Source of the DNA: Pengzhenrongella sicca
GTDB lineage: Bacteria > Actinomycetota > Actinomycetes > Actinomycetales > Cellulomonadaceae
NCBI RefSeq assembly: GCF_017569225.1
Contig: NZ_CP071868.1
Location: forward strand, 2,976,001-3,040,000
DNA: 64,000 nt
Direction: 5' to 3'
The notes beneath the pieces were generated by a model. The model saw nothing but the letters and a program-made list of their open reading frames with translations. It was not told the DNA's origin and did no database searches. The position numbers and the translations under genes were made by a program. This document shows positions 47,209 to 55,721 of the stretch, in pieces (position 1 is the first letter of the stretch; every line of letters starts with the position of its first letter).

Positions 47209-47714
47209 GGTCGATATCCGATCTCTGTTGGTAGCCCGGCTCGCCGGTGAAGGCTCCGTGGCTTTGCGTCCCCGCCTTGCAACGGGTATGCCCTTTTCGC
47301 TGACGCGGACATGATGCGCGCAACTGGACATTTGTGCAAGAAGACAGTGAGTTGGACATGACACGTTTGATCACCACAAGTCGGGACCTGCCGGGCGCCC
47401 GATGGGCGTCCCTGCGCGCCCCTGCTGCCTGTTCTGCACTGCACAGTTGGCCCATTTGGCCTTAACATGCGGCTAACGTCCAGGCGCGAGCAGGACGTGT
47501 GGGCGCGGGTCCACAGCGAAGACGGGCGCCTCGCCCTGTGCAGGCGAGGCGCCCGGTCTCGTTCGAGTGAAAAAGCCGTCCGAGAATTCCCCCGAATGCG
47601 CGCACACAGGTCCCCGCTGAGCGGGAAAAGCACCGCCGCGCCTGGTGAGTGAGTTCGCCCGGGTGCAGCAGCGCAGACCCAGGCGGCGATCCGGAACCGG
47701 ACCTGAAAACCCTG
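47209..47714. other. long intergenic region between bldC and tRNA-Met
   Basis: I see no convincing gene in these 506 bases. The part next to bldC is relatively AT-rich (for example ACATTTGTGCAAGAAGAC near 47328) and probably holds the bldC promoter and leader. The middle has one perfect hairpin (47524-47554). Long leaders upstream of bldC-like genes are plausible, but no known RNA motif was recognised. Confidence 0.5.
47524..47554. terminator. perfect 12-bp hairpin downstream of tRNA-Met
   Basis: Arms GGGCGCCTCGCC and GGCGAGGCGCCC around loop CTGTGCA. It lies about 160 bases downstream of the leftward tRNA gene and could end its transcript, or one entering from the left. Confidence 0.55.
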
Positions 47715-47788
47715 TGGGGCAGGTGGGGCTTGAACCCACGACCGACGGATTATGAGTCCGCTGCTCTGACCGGCTGAGCTACTGCCCC
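47715..47788 (-). tRNA. tRNA with CAU anticodon, probably elongator tRNA-Met
   Basis: A 74-base cloverleaf on the minus strand: acceptor GGGGCAG/CTGCCCC, D-arm GCTCAGCCGGTCAGAGC, anticodon loop CTCATAA on a CGGA/TCCG stem, and T-arm GGGTTCAAGCCC. The first pair is a normal G-C, so it is not the initiator. CAU could also be lysidine-modified Ile2; Met is the likelier reading. Confidence 0.88.
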
Positions 47789-47868
47789 GTTGAGTGCCCA
47801 GGGTACCGGGGCGGGCTTCGCGGGCGGCGCACAAGCCGGACGCGGCGAGCGCCGCTTATCGTGGGGGC

Positions 47869-48378
47869 ATGCCCCTGTTCACCCGACCGACCCCGCTGCC
47901 CCAGCGCGTGCGCGCGGCGCTCGAGCTCGAACGCGCCGACCGGGTGCTCGCTAGTGCCGAGCTCACCGACGGGTGGGCCGTCGCCTCCCGGCAGGCGCTG
48001 CACCTGAGCGACGACGCCGCCAGCGTGCGACGCCGGCCGTGGTCCGACGTCGACCACGCGAGCCTCGACCCCGAGACCCTCACACTGACCGTGGAGTGGG
48101 TCGACGGCACGACCGAGGACCTGCACCTGGCCGACGGCCGCCACCCCGCGTTCACCCGCACGCTGCGCGAGCGGGTGCAGTCCTCCGTCGTGCACACCGA
48201 AACCGTGTCCCTGCCGGGCGGGGCCCAGGCGCGGGTCGCACTGCGCCGCGGCCCGGACGGGGACCTGTTCTCCCAGGTCACCGGCCGCGGCACGGTCGAC
48301 CTGACCGATCCGAGGGTCGCGGCGCTGGTCGATGCGGCCGAGGCGCGGGTCCGCAGCGCGGCGGGGCTACCCCGCTAG
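47869..48378 (+). CDS. conserved actinobacterial hypothetical protein
   Basis: A 169-residue soluble protein from ATG 47869 (MPLFTRPTPLPQRVRAAL). The N-terminal half has beta-rich character with WAVASRQALHLSDD and RRRPWSDVDHASLDPETLTL, resembling a PH-like fold. The C-terminal half is helical, with LTDPRVAALVDAAEARVR. No catalytic motif is seen. It lies between two tRNA genes in opposite orientations. Confidence 0.65.
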   Translation: MPLFTRPTPLPQRVRAALELERADRVLASAELTDGWAVASRQALHLSDDAASVRRRPWSDVDHASLDPETLTLTVEWVDGTTEDLHLADGRHPAFTRTLRERVQSSVVHTETVSLPGGAQARVALRRGPDGDLFSQVTGRGTVDLTDPRVAALVDAAEARVRSAAGLPR

Positions 48379-48401
48379 GGCTGATAGTGTTTTCCACGCA
48401 A

Positions 48402-48474
<73 letters not shown>

Positions 48475-48481
48475 CAGCAAA

Positions 48482-48521
48482 AAGGGCGGTTGACCTGCGG
48501 AAACGCAGATCAGCCGCCCTT
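48482..48521. terminator. hairpin terminator after tRNA-Asn
   Basis: Arms 48482-48499 and 48504-48521 (AAGGGCGG with CCGCCCTT at the base) pair over 18 positions with wobble pairs around loop GAAA, eight bases after the tRNA. Confidence 0.8.
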
Positions 48522-48543
48522 CGCTTTGCCCCTCCAGAGGGCC

Positions 48544-48894
48544 TCAGCCCGGAACCACCCCGCTTTCTCCGTAGCGGGCGGGTCGGTGTGCACCCTCGGT
48601 CCCGAAGCCCTGCGGGACGCTCGTGGCGCCCGGAGCCATCGCCGGAGCGGCAATGTACGACGTTTCAGTCGTGGACTGTCTGCTGTGTCCCGCGAAATAC
48701 TGAGCCACCGCCGCACCGAGTTCTGCACTGACGAGCGTCGCCAACGTCGACCGCATCAACTTCCGTGCGACCCCCTCGTCCGGCGAGCCCTTGACGGCTG
48801 CTCGCCACGACGTGCCCACGTTGGCAGGCCACCGGTACAGACCGTTGCGGCTCGCGAACAACATCACAGTCGTGGACTCAACCCTCATCCGCAT
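48544..48894 (-). pseudogene. C-terminal remnant of a tyrosine site-specific integrase
   Basis: An open frame of 116 residues resembles only the last part of phage-type tyrosine recombinases. LFASRNGLYRWPANVGTSW is followed by MRSTLATLVSAELGAAVAQ, then FAGHSRQSTTETSYI. The GHS histidine and the candidate nucleophile Tyr are kept. The HxxR box reads KLMR, so its His is lost. The N-terminal half with the first catalytic Arg and the Lys is missing. It lies 69 bases from tRNA-Asn and reads toward it, which fits a decayed integrated element. Confidence 0.6.
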
Positions 48895-48919
48895 CAGAGT
48901 GGAGGGAGGCCGGGACGCC

Positions 48920-49291
48920 GTGGCTGACCAACTCGATCAGCGCCGTCATCGCCAGCCGCAACAGAGTCAACCCCGCTCGCTCAACCAAATCGAGATCAAG
49001 GGCGTCGCCGTCGCCGCCGCGGGCGTCGCGCTCGCAGCCGGGACCGTGACCTGCGAGGTTTACGCCAAGCGCTTCACGAAGATTCCGGGCGTGGGGACTC
49101 TGGTCAAGACTGCATGTGGCTATGTTGGCTTGACCAAGGTCGTCGGGTTGATGAAGTCAATCGCGGCGCACACCGCGGCCTACTACACGCACACGTGCTA
49201 CCAGTACGGTTTCGGCGCGGGACAGATGTCCTGGAAGGTCGTCGGGACGAGCCAGTGCGTTTCCCCGGCGCAGTCGTGGCAGATCGCATGA
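48920..49291 (+). CDS. small unknown protein with hydrophobic segment and four cysteines
   Basis: A 123-residue protein from GTG 48920, with GGAGGGAGG ten bases upstream. The first 25 residues are Gln/Arg-rich and polar. A hydrophobic stretch follows (KGVAVAAAGVALAAGTVTC), then a Cys-, Tyr- and Gly-containing region with Cys also in VKTACGYVG, YTHTCYQYG and GTSQCVSP. It could be exported after removal of the N-terminus, or stay membrane-bound. No family is recognised. It is followed by a two-helix membrane protein on the same strand and ended by a hairpin. Confidence 0.5.
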   Translation: MADQLDQRRHRQPQQSQPRSLNQIEIKGVAVAAAGVALAAGTVTCEVYAKRFTKIPGVGTLVKTACGYVGLTKVVGLMKSIAAHTAAYYTHTCYQYGFGAGQMSWKVVGTSQCVSPAQSWQIA

Positions 49292-49319
49292 GTCAAGAAA
49301 GGTGGATCTCGCATACCCG

Positions 49320-49544
49320 ATGAGACCCGTATCGCCCGACATGTACGTGGGGCCGACGCCGTACCAGTTCCGATGGTGGGCCGACCTTGCGCCTGTCGCA
49401 CTCGGATTTCTGGTCGCGATCATCTTCCCTGACGTGCCGATTCCTGTTGTGCTGGGTGCAATGGTGATCGTCTGGTTCGTCTACTGGCTGACGGTGACTC
49501 TGCGTGCCCGCCGGGCGCGCGCCCGGACGCTGATCACCGAGTGA
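49320..49544 (+). CDS. small two-helix membrane protein
   Basis: A 74-residue protein (ATG 49320; GTG 49302 in the same frame would add six residues). Two hydrophobic helices, roughly residues 21-38 and 41-59, are joined by a short DVPIP turn and followed by an Arg-rich tail, so the tail is probably cytoplasmic. It starts 28 bases after the preceding small gene. The pair resembles, in layout only, a small exported product with a membrane partner. Confidence 0.5.
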   Translation: MRPVSPDMYVGPTPYQFRWWADLAPVALGFLVAIIFPDVPIPVVLGAMVIVWFVYWLTVTLRARRARARTLITE

Positions 49545-49551
49545 GCGAGTG

Positions 49552-49595
49552 GAGAAGGCCCCGCCTCAGTGTGCTGAAGCAGGCGGGGCCTTCTC
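49552..49595. terminator. hairpin terminator after the small-protein pair
   Basis: Arms GAGAAGGCCCCGCCT and AGGCGGGGCCTTCTC (49552-49566, 49581-49595) are perfectly complementary over 15 bp around a 14-base loop. The sequence continues TCCTGTTTC. Confidence 0.88.
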
Positions 49596-49692
49596 TCCTG
49601 TTTCGGGCGGGGGCAACTAGAGCCCGTGTTCGTGTTCTCGGGTTCTAGTACCGGGACCCGCTCCCTGCGCCCCAGCAGACCCACTTTGGGGC

Positions 49693-49950
49693 AATGCCGG
49701 ACCTGCCGCCCGCCAAGGTCCACGTGGTCGTTCCCGAGCTGGTTGCCTACCTCGGGGACGACGCTCGTTGCGGCGCTCACCGGCGCCCACGACGTCGACG
49801 TCGTGCTCAGCTGGGTCGCGGGCGACTCCCCCGGCCCTGATTCGGCGCAGGAGGTGGCTTCGTGCGGCCCATGCGGTCTGGGCGCTCGTGGCCATTGCAG
49901 GAGGCGCGGACGTCACGCTCCCGGCGGGGGCCGATCCAGTTGTGGGCTAA
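49693..49950 (+). pseudogene. possible remnant of an Xre/MbcA/ParS-type antitoxin-like protein
   Basis: Three short pieces in three different frames read in order: MPDLPPAKVHVVVPELVAYL, then VAALTGAHDVDVVLSWVAGD with SPGPDSAQ, then RWLRAAHAVWALVAIAGGAD before a stop at 49950. In this order they resemble the C-terminal helix-turn-helix region of Xre/MbcA/ParS-like proteins, where a LVAxLTGA segment, a W-V-x-G turn and an RLRxAYxV helix follow each other. At least two frameshifts would be needed. The reading is by eye and may be chance. No toxin partner (RES domain) is adjacent. Confidence 0.3.
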
Positions 49951-50062
49951 TGGCTGTGCGAACTACACGCCGCAGCCATTCCGACAACCCCCGAGCCGTC
50001 CGAATGGCCGACAATCGTGAGCAGCGATGTCATCGCGGTCAGGGCCTCTTGCTTTGTGGCGG

Positions 50063-51196
50063 TCAGTCGCCGAACCCGGTGCCGACCTTGCGGGCGGCCG
50101 CGATCCAGTCGTGCTCGGGCGGGACGATCTTGACCTTGCCCGCGACGTCGGCCAGCGGCACCGCCTCGGTCCCCTCGCCCCGGGCTGCGACCATGTAGCC
50201 GGACTCCCCCTGGGCGATCAGGTCTGCCGCCGCCGCGCCGAGGCGCGTCGCGAGCAGCCGGTCCGCCGCGCAGGGCGTCCCGCCGCGCTGCACGTAGCCG
50301 AGGATGGTCACGCGGGACTCGAGGCCGGTGGCGGCCTCCAGCTGCCGCGCGAGCCGGAACGTGTGCTCGCGCTGGCCGTCCTCGACGTTCGCCAGGTGCT
50401 GCTTCGCGGCCCGCGTCCCCTCCGAGGTCTTCGCGGCCTTGGCCAGGAGCTGGGCCGCCTGGTAATCGGCGGCGTCGTCGAGGTCGCGCGCGCCCTCGGC
50501 CACGGCGATGACGCTGAACGAGCTGCCGCGGGCGGTCCGCGCCTCGATCGTCTCGGCGACCTTCTGGACGCTGTACGGGATCTCGGGGATCAGGATGACG
50601 TCCGCTCCCCCGGCCAGCCCGGCGGCCAGCGCGAGCCACCCGGCGCGGTGGCCCATGATCTCGGTGAGGATGATCCGGTGATGGCTGTGCGCGGTGCTGT
50701 GGACGCGGTCGATCGCCTCGGTCGCGATCTCCGTCGCCGTCGCGAAGCCGAAGCTCGTGTCCGTCATCGCTATGTCGTTGTCGATCGTCTTCGGGAGCGT
50801 GAGCACGTTCAGGCCGGCGCGCTGCAGCCGGAGCGCGTTCTTCGCGGTGCCGCCCCCGCCGAGGAGGACGAGGCAGTCCAGCCCCTCCTTCTCGTAGTTC
50901 TCGATGACGGCCGGCACCATGTCCCGCACCTCGCCGTCGATCTGGATCCGGTGCACCTTGTCGCGGCTGGTGCCCAGGATCGTGCCGCCGATGGTGAGGA
51001 TCCCCGACAGCGCCGCGCCGTCGAGCGGGATGTGCCGGTTGTGCACCAGGCCCGTGATCCCGTCGCGGAAGCCGATCAGCTCCATGCCGTAGTGGCCGAT
51101 GGCCGTCTTGCCGAAACCGCGGATCGCGGCGTTCAGGCCGGGGCTGTCGCCGCCGGCGGTGAGGATCCCGACCTTGCGCTTCTTGGTACGAGCCAT
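50063..51196 (-). CDS. pfkA: 6-phosphofructokinase
   Basis: Glycolytic phosphofructokinase of 377 residues. Core motifs are [18 protein letters not shown], the catalytic [24 protein letters not shown] and [14 protein letters not shown]. At the two positions that separate phosphoryl donors it has Gly ([10 protein letters not shown]) and Lys (PKTIDND), a mixed pattern between ATP- and pyrophosphate-type enzymes. The ATG 51196 has GGAGG six bases upstream. It is transcribed leftward, downstream of dnaG. Confidence 0.93.
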   Translation of the reverse strand: MARTKKRKVGILTAGGDSPGLNAAIRGFGKTAIGHYGMELIGFRDGITGLVHNRHIPLDGAALSGILTIGGTILGTSRDKVHRIQIDGEVRDMVPAVIENYEKEGLDCLVLLGGGGTAKNALRLQRAGLNVLTLPKTIDNDIAMTDTSFGFATATEIATEAIDRVHSTAHSHHRIILTEIMGHRAGWLALAAGLAGGADVILIPEIPYSVQKVAETIEARTARGSSFSVIAVAEGARDLDDAADYQAAQLLAKAAKTSEGTRAAKQHLANVEDGQREHTFRLARQLEAATGLESRVTILGYVQRGGTPCAADRLLATRLGAAAADLIAQGESGYMVAARGEGTEAVPLADVAGKVKIVPPEHDWIAAARKVGTGFGD

Positions 51197-51316
51197 CAAG
51201 GGCCTCCATTTGGGCGGCGTGCGTGGGGGGAGTCGCGTGCGGGGCGTGGCGTGCGGGGGCGGGTTGAGGCGGACGACGCGGATCAGTCTGGCGCGCCGGC
51301 CCCGCGGCGCACCAGG

Positions 51317-53317
51317 TCAGCCTTCGGCACGCAGCGCGCGCCGGCGGCTCTCGCTCGCGATCAGCGCCGCGAACGCCGCCTGGTAGGCCTCGGGCTCGCG
51401 GTCGGGGTCCATGCGCTGCAGCCGGCCGCGGGAGTCCGCGATCTCGCGCGTCAGGCCCAGGTCGATGAGGGCGCCGACGACGCCGCGCACGTAGGTCTCG
51501 ACCGACGCCGGCCGGTCCTCCGGCAGCGGCGTGACCGCGAGCTCCGTCACGAGCGACCGGACCGGCGCGGCGGCCTCGTCGCTGACCTTCTCGACCCACG
51601 CCGTCGCTCCCCCGGGGCCAGCGACGAGCTCGCGCGCGCTGGCCATGCCGCCCGCCGCCCGGATCGCCTCGTGCACGGCCCTGAAGGCGGGCACGGCGAA
51701 CGCGTCGGCGCCGAGCGCATCGAACTCCGGGGGCACCAGGTGCGCCTGCTGCAGGGCAACCTCGAGCGTCTGGGCCTCCAGGCGCGCCACCGGGTCGCGC
51801 CGGTCGGGCAACGATCCGCCGCGAGCCATGGCGCCCGAGCCCGGGCGCTCGGGCTGGCCGCCGGCCCGCGAGCCCGACGCCGCGGCGTCGGCCCCGGGGC
51901 CCGCGTGGCGGCGCGTCGAAGAGCCGCCGGGCGCGCCCGAGCCCGAGCCCGGCGTCGACCGGCTCGCTGCCTGCACCTCGCGGCGCACCGTGTCCTGGTC
52001 CATCCCGATCCAGCCGGCGAGCATGCGAGCGTACTCGGGCCGCAGCCCGGCGTCGCGGATGCCGGCCACCACCGGCGCCGCCGCGCGCAGCGCGCCGACC
52101 CGGCCCTCGACGGTGTTGAGGTCGAACGAGGTGAGCGTCGTGCGGATCACGAACTCGAACAGCGGCGTGCGGCCCTCGACGAGCGCGCGCACGGCGTCGG
52201 GCCCGCGCGCCTGGCGCAGCTCGCACGGGTCCATGCCGCTCGGCTCGACCGCGACGAACGTCTGCGCCGAGAAGCTCTGGTCTTCGCCGAACGCGCGCAT
52301 CGCGGCCTTCTGCCCGGCGGCGTCGCCGTCGAACGTGAAGATGATCTCGCCGCCGACGGACGCGCCCGAGGACAGCTGGATGCCCCCGACCCCCGACGCG
52401 TCGCCGATCAGCCGGCGCACGATCTTCGCGTGGTCGGACCCGAACGCGGTGCCGCAGGTGGCGACCGCCGTCGGCACGCCCGACAGGTGCGCCGCCATGA
52501 CGTCGGTGTACCCCTCGACGACGACGACCTGGCGCGCCTTGGCGATCTCGCGCTTGGCCAGGTCGAGCCCGTAGAGCACGTGCGACTTCTTGTAGAGCGC
52601 AGTCTCGGGGGTGTTCAGGTACTTCGGGCCCTGGTCCTCGTCGAACAGCTTGCGCGCGCCGAAGCCGATAACGTCGCCCGTCACCTCGCGGATGGGCCAC
52701 ATGAGCCGCCCGCGGAAGCGGTCGTAGATGCCGCGGTTGCCCTGGCTCATCAGGCCCGACGCGACGAGCTCGGGCTCGGTGAAGCCGCGCCCGCGCAGGT
52801 GCTTGAGCAGCGTGTCCCAGCCCTGGGGGGCGAAGCCCATGCCGAACTGCTCGGCGTGCGAGCGCTCGAACCCGCGCTCGGACAGGAAGGCCCGGCCCGC
52901 GGCCGCGCCCGGCGAGGTCAGCTGCTCGGCGTAGAACTGGGCCGCGACGCCGTGCGCGTCGAGCAGGCGGCGGCGGCTCCCGGTGTCGACGCCGGAGCGC
53001 GGGCCGCCGCCCTCCTCGTACTGCAGCGTCAGGCCGATGCGGCTCGCCAGGTACTCGACGGCGTCGGTGAAGCTCAGTCCGTCGATCTTCTGCACGAACG
53101 AGATGACGTCGCCGCCCTCACCGCAGCCGAAGCAGTGCCATCGGCCGACCTGGGGGCGCACGTGGAAGGACGGGGACCGCTCGTCGTGGAACGGGCACAG
53201 GCCCTTCATCGACCCCACGCCCGCCGACTTGAGCGTGACGTGCGCGCCCACGATGTCTTCGATGGCGGCGCGTTCGCGGACCGTCTCCACGTCTTCCCGT
53301 CGGATCAGTCCAGCCAC
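51317..53317 (-). CDS. dnaG: DNA primase
   Basis: Makes RNA primers at the replication fork. It has 666 residues. The N-terminal zinc-binding domain has CPFHDERSPSFHV and CFGCGEGG near residues 41-67. The RNA polymerase/Toprim core has VVVEGYTDVMAAH with the catalytic Glu and FTFDGDAAGQKAA with the DxD-type acids. The C-terminal helicase-binding part is preceded by a Gly/Ser/Ala/Pro-rich linker around residues 455-500. It lies beside dgt, as in many actinobacteria. Confidence 0.95.
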   Translation of the reverse strand: MAGLIRREDVETVRERAAIEDIVGAHVTLKSAGVGSMKGLCPFHDERSPSFHVRPQVGRWHCFGCGEGGDVISFVQKIDGLSFTDAVEYLASRIGLTLQYEEGGGPRSGVDTGSRRRLLDAHGVAAQFYAEQLTSPGAAAGRAFLSERGFERSHAEQFGMGFAPQGWDTLLKHLRGRGFTEPELVASGLMSQGNRGIYDRFRGRLMWPIREVTGDVIGFGARKLFDEDQGPKYLNTPETALYKKSHVLYGLDLAKREIAKARQVVVVEGYTDVMAAHLSGVPTAVATCGTAFGSDHAKIVRRLIGDASGVGGIQLSSGASVGGEIIFTFDGDAAGQKAAMRAFGEDQSFSAQTFVAVEPSGMDPCELRQARGPDAVRALVEGRTPLFEFVIRTTLTSFDLNTVEGRVGALRAAAPVVAGIRDAGLRPEYARMLAGWIGMDQDTVRREVQAASRSTPGSGSGAPGGSSTRRHAGPGADAAASGSRAGGQPERPGSGAMARGGSLPDRRDPVARLEAQTLEVALQQAHLVPPEFDALGADAFAVPAFRAVHEAIRAAGGMASARELVAGPGGATAWVEKVSDEAAAPVRSLVTELAVTPLPEDRPASVETYVRGVVGALIDLGLTREIADSRGRLQRMDPDREPEAYQAAFAALIASESRRRALRAEG

Positions 53318-53397
53318 GGCGCGAGTCTAGGCGTCGGCGCCGACAGGCCGGACCCGCAGCGGGCGGACCGGGAACCGGCGGGCGGCGGGCGGCCGGC

Positions 53398-54717
53398 TCA
53401 TCGCCGCGGCGGCGGGACCAGTCGCCCGTGCCACTCGGCCGCGCTCACATCGGTGAGCGACGCGACCTGATCGATGACCACCCGCAGGCGAGCGCCGTCG
53501 TCGGCGGCATCGGCCCAATCGGCCGCGAACGGCGTCTCGAGAGCGAGCGGCGAGCGCTCGGAGATGACCCGGACGAGGTCCAGGATGATCTCGCGCTGGC
53601 GCTGGTAAAGCGGCTCGTGCTCGCGGGGCGCCATGACGTACGTGACCGCGAGGCCCTTGAGCACGAGGATCTCGGCGAGCGTCCCGTGCGGAACGACGAG
53701 CGACGCCGCGTACCGCGTGAGCGGACCGGGCCCGTACCGAACGCGGGTGGCCTCCTCGGCCGCGCCGGCGAACCGGCCGATGAGCTGGCTCGTGGCGTCC
53801 TTGAGCCCGGCGAGGGCGGCGCGGGAGCCGTCGAACGACGGGCCCCACAGCCCGAGCGCGGTGAGTCGGTCCATCGCGGCGAGCAACCCGTCGGCGCTCA
53901 CCTCGCGGCCGTACCAGGCGTGCACGAGGTCGACGACCCGCGCGCGCTCCTCGTCCCGCTCCAGCACCGCGAGGTCGAGCCGACCCCCGACGACGGCGTC
54001 CTCGACGTCGTGCACCGAGTACGAGATGTCGTCCGCGAGGTCCATCACGTGCGCCTCGAGGCACTGCCGACCGTCCGGCGCGCCCGCGCGCAACCACTCG
54101 AAGACCGGCTCGTCGTCGGCGTAGACCCCGAACTTCGGGTTGGCGCTGCCGTCGAGCCGGAGCGGGCCCGCGCCCGCGCGCCACGGGTACTTCACCGAGG
54201 CGTCGAGGCTCGCCCGGGTCAGGTTGAGGCCGACGGCGCGACCGTCCGGCGCGACGACCTTCGGTTCGAGGCGCGTGAGCAGGCGCAGCGTCTGCGCGTT
54301 GCCCTCGAAGCCGCCGATCTCCGCGCTCGCCTCGGCGAGCGCGCGCTCGCCGTTGTGGCCGAACGGCGGGTGGCCGAGGTCGTGCGCGAGGCAGGCGGTG
54401 TCGACGACGTCGGGGTCGCAGCCCAGCGCCTTGCCGAGCTCGCGGCCGACCTGCGCGACCTCGAGCGTGTGGGTCAGCCGGGTCCGGACGAAGTCGTCGC
54501 TCGACGGGCCGAGCACCTGCGTCTTCGCGCCGAGGCGGCGCAGCGCGGAGGAGTGCACGATGCGCGCGCGATCGCGCTCGAACGCGCTGCGGGCCCGGGA
54601 CTTGGGCTCTTCGAGCACCCAGCGGGCGCGGTCGGCGGGCGAGTAGCCGAGCTCGACCGGGGCGGACGCGCGGGTGCTGGACTCGGTCACGCGCTGCGCG
54701 GGGCTCTCGGGGGGCAC
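53398..54717 (-). CDS. dgt: deoxyguanosinetriphosphate triphosphohydrolase-like protein
   Basis: HD-domain dNTPase of 439 residues, which splits dNTPs into nucleoside and tripolyphosphate. The HD metal motif is visible: THTLEVAQVGRELGKALG, then LAHDLGHPPFGHNGERAL near residue 118, and MDLADDISYSVHDVEDA. RIVHSSALRRLGAKTQV is the family N-terminal signature. The start is uncertain: GTG 54717 is used, with GTG 54690 in the same frame as an alternative. It is directly upstream of dnaG with an 80-base gap. Confidence 0.9.
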   Translation of the reverse strand: MPPESPAQRVTESSTRASAPVELGYSPADRARWVLEEPKSRARSAFERDRARIVHSSALRRLGAKTQVLGPSSDDFVRTRLTHTLEVAQVGRELGKALGCDPDVVDTACLAHDLGHPPFGHNGERALAEASAEIGGFEGNAQTLRLLTRLEPKVVAPDGRAVGLNLTRASLDASVKYPWRAGAGPLRLDGSANPKFGVYADDEPVFEWLRAGAPDGRQCLEAHVMDLADDISYSVHDVEDAVVGGRLDLAVLERDEERARVVDLVHAWYGREVSADGLLAAMDRLTALGLWGPSFDGSRAALAGLKDATSQLIGRFAGAAEEATRVRYGPGPLTRYAASLVVPHGTLAEILVLKGLAVTYVMAPREHEPLYQRQREIILDLVRVISERSPLALETPFAADWADAADDGARLRVVIDQVASLTDVSAAEWHGRLVPPPRR

Positions 54718-54817
54718 GAGCGCAACCCTAACCACGTTGGCAGCGCGGCCAATGCGACGTTCTGAGCCCCGACAAGGCTGGGCGGGCGCCACAACGCCGC
54801 ACTCGGCGGCGGAGCGG

Positions 54818-55720
54818 TCAGCCCTTGACCGAGCCCGCGGTCAGGCCGCCGACGATGTACTTCTGCAGGAACAGGAACAGCAGGAGCACCGGGATCGCCG
54901 CGATGACCGCGCCCGCGGTGAACAGGCCCCAGTTGGCCTCGAGGAGCTGGGAGATCCACCCGTACAGCCCGACCGCGAGCGTCCAGTTGTCCTCCGACTG
55001 CAAGATGATCCGGGCGATGATGAACTCGCCGAAGCTCGCGATGAACGAGAGCAGCCCGACGACCGCCAGGATCGGCGCCACCAGCCGCAGGATGATCGTC
55101 CAGTAGATCTGCGCGTGCGTCGCGCCGTCGAGCTTGGCCGCCTCGTCGAGCTCGCGCGGGACCGTGTTGAAGAAGCCGTACATGAGGAACGTGTTCACCC
55201 CGAGCGCCCCGCCGAGGTACACGCAGATCAGGGCGAGCGTGCTGTTGAGCCCGAGAATCGGCACGACGTTCCCGAGCCCGAGCAGCAGCAGGAAGATCGA
55301 CACGAACGCGAGCATCTGCGGGAACATCTGCACGATGAGCAGCGCCGTGAGCCCGAACCGGCGCCCGGTGAACCGGAACCGCGAGAACGCGTACGCCGCC
55401 GCGGCGCCCATGAGCACCGTGCCGACGGCCGTCGCGATCGCGATCACGAGGGTGTTGCCCATCCAGGTCCAGAACAGCGTGCCGTTCAGCGCGGTGTAGT
55501 TCGCCAGGCTCACGTCCGCGAACAGCTCGTTCGAGCCCGTGAGCGTGCCGGTCTCGCTGAGCGAGGCCGAGACGACGTAGACGATCGGGAAGCCCGCGTA
55601 GATCACGGCGGCGACGCCGACGACGTGCCGCCAGCCGATCTCGGCGAACCAGCGCCGGCGGCTCAGCGGCCGCTGCGACGTGACGACGGGGGGCGCGGTG
55701 CGCGCGGCGAGAGTCGCCAT
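54818..55720 (-). CDS. malG: maltose-type ABC transporter permease (MalG)
   Basis: A 300-residue inner-membrane permease with six helices. The EAA loop reads ELDEAAKLDGATHAQIYWTI, and the C-terminus ends KYIVGGLTAGSVKG as in MalG homologues. It starts one base after the MalF stop. It acts with the MalF-type and binding proteins of the same operon. Confidence 0.92.
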   Translation of the reverse strand: MATLAARTAPPVVTSQRPLSRRRWFAEIGWRHVVGVAAVIYAGFPIVYVVSASLSETGTLTGSNELFADVSLANYTALNGTLFWTWMGNTLVIAIATAVGTVLMGAAAAYAFSRFRFTGRRFGLTALLIVQMFPQMLAFVSIFLLLLGLGNVVPILGLNSTLALICVYLGGALGVNTFLMYGFFNTVPRELDEAAKLDGATHAQIYWTIILRLVAPILAVVGLLSFIASFGEFIIARIILQSEDNWTLAVGLYGWISQLLEANWGLFTAGAVIAAIPVLLLFLFLQKYIVGGLTAGSVKG

Positions 55721-55721
55721 G

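Noticed and set aside
47715-47788. initiator tRNA-Met
   Set aside because: The first acceptor pair is G-C, whereas initiator tRNAs have an unpaired first position.
49617-49916. 99-codon minus-strand frame in the 49.6-50 kb gap
   Set aside because: Low-complexity Arg/Gly/Ala content, no ribosome site and no domain.
50027-53470. 1147-codon open frame on the plus strand opposite pfkA, dnaG and part of dgt
   Set aside because: It is antisense to three clear genes, is rich in Arg, Ala, Asp and Gly with no domain, and arises from third-position GC bias.
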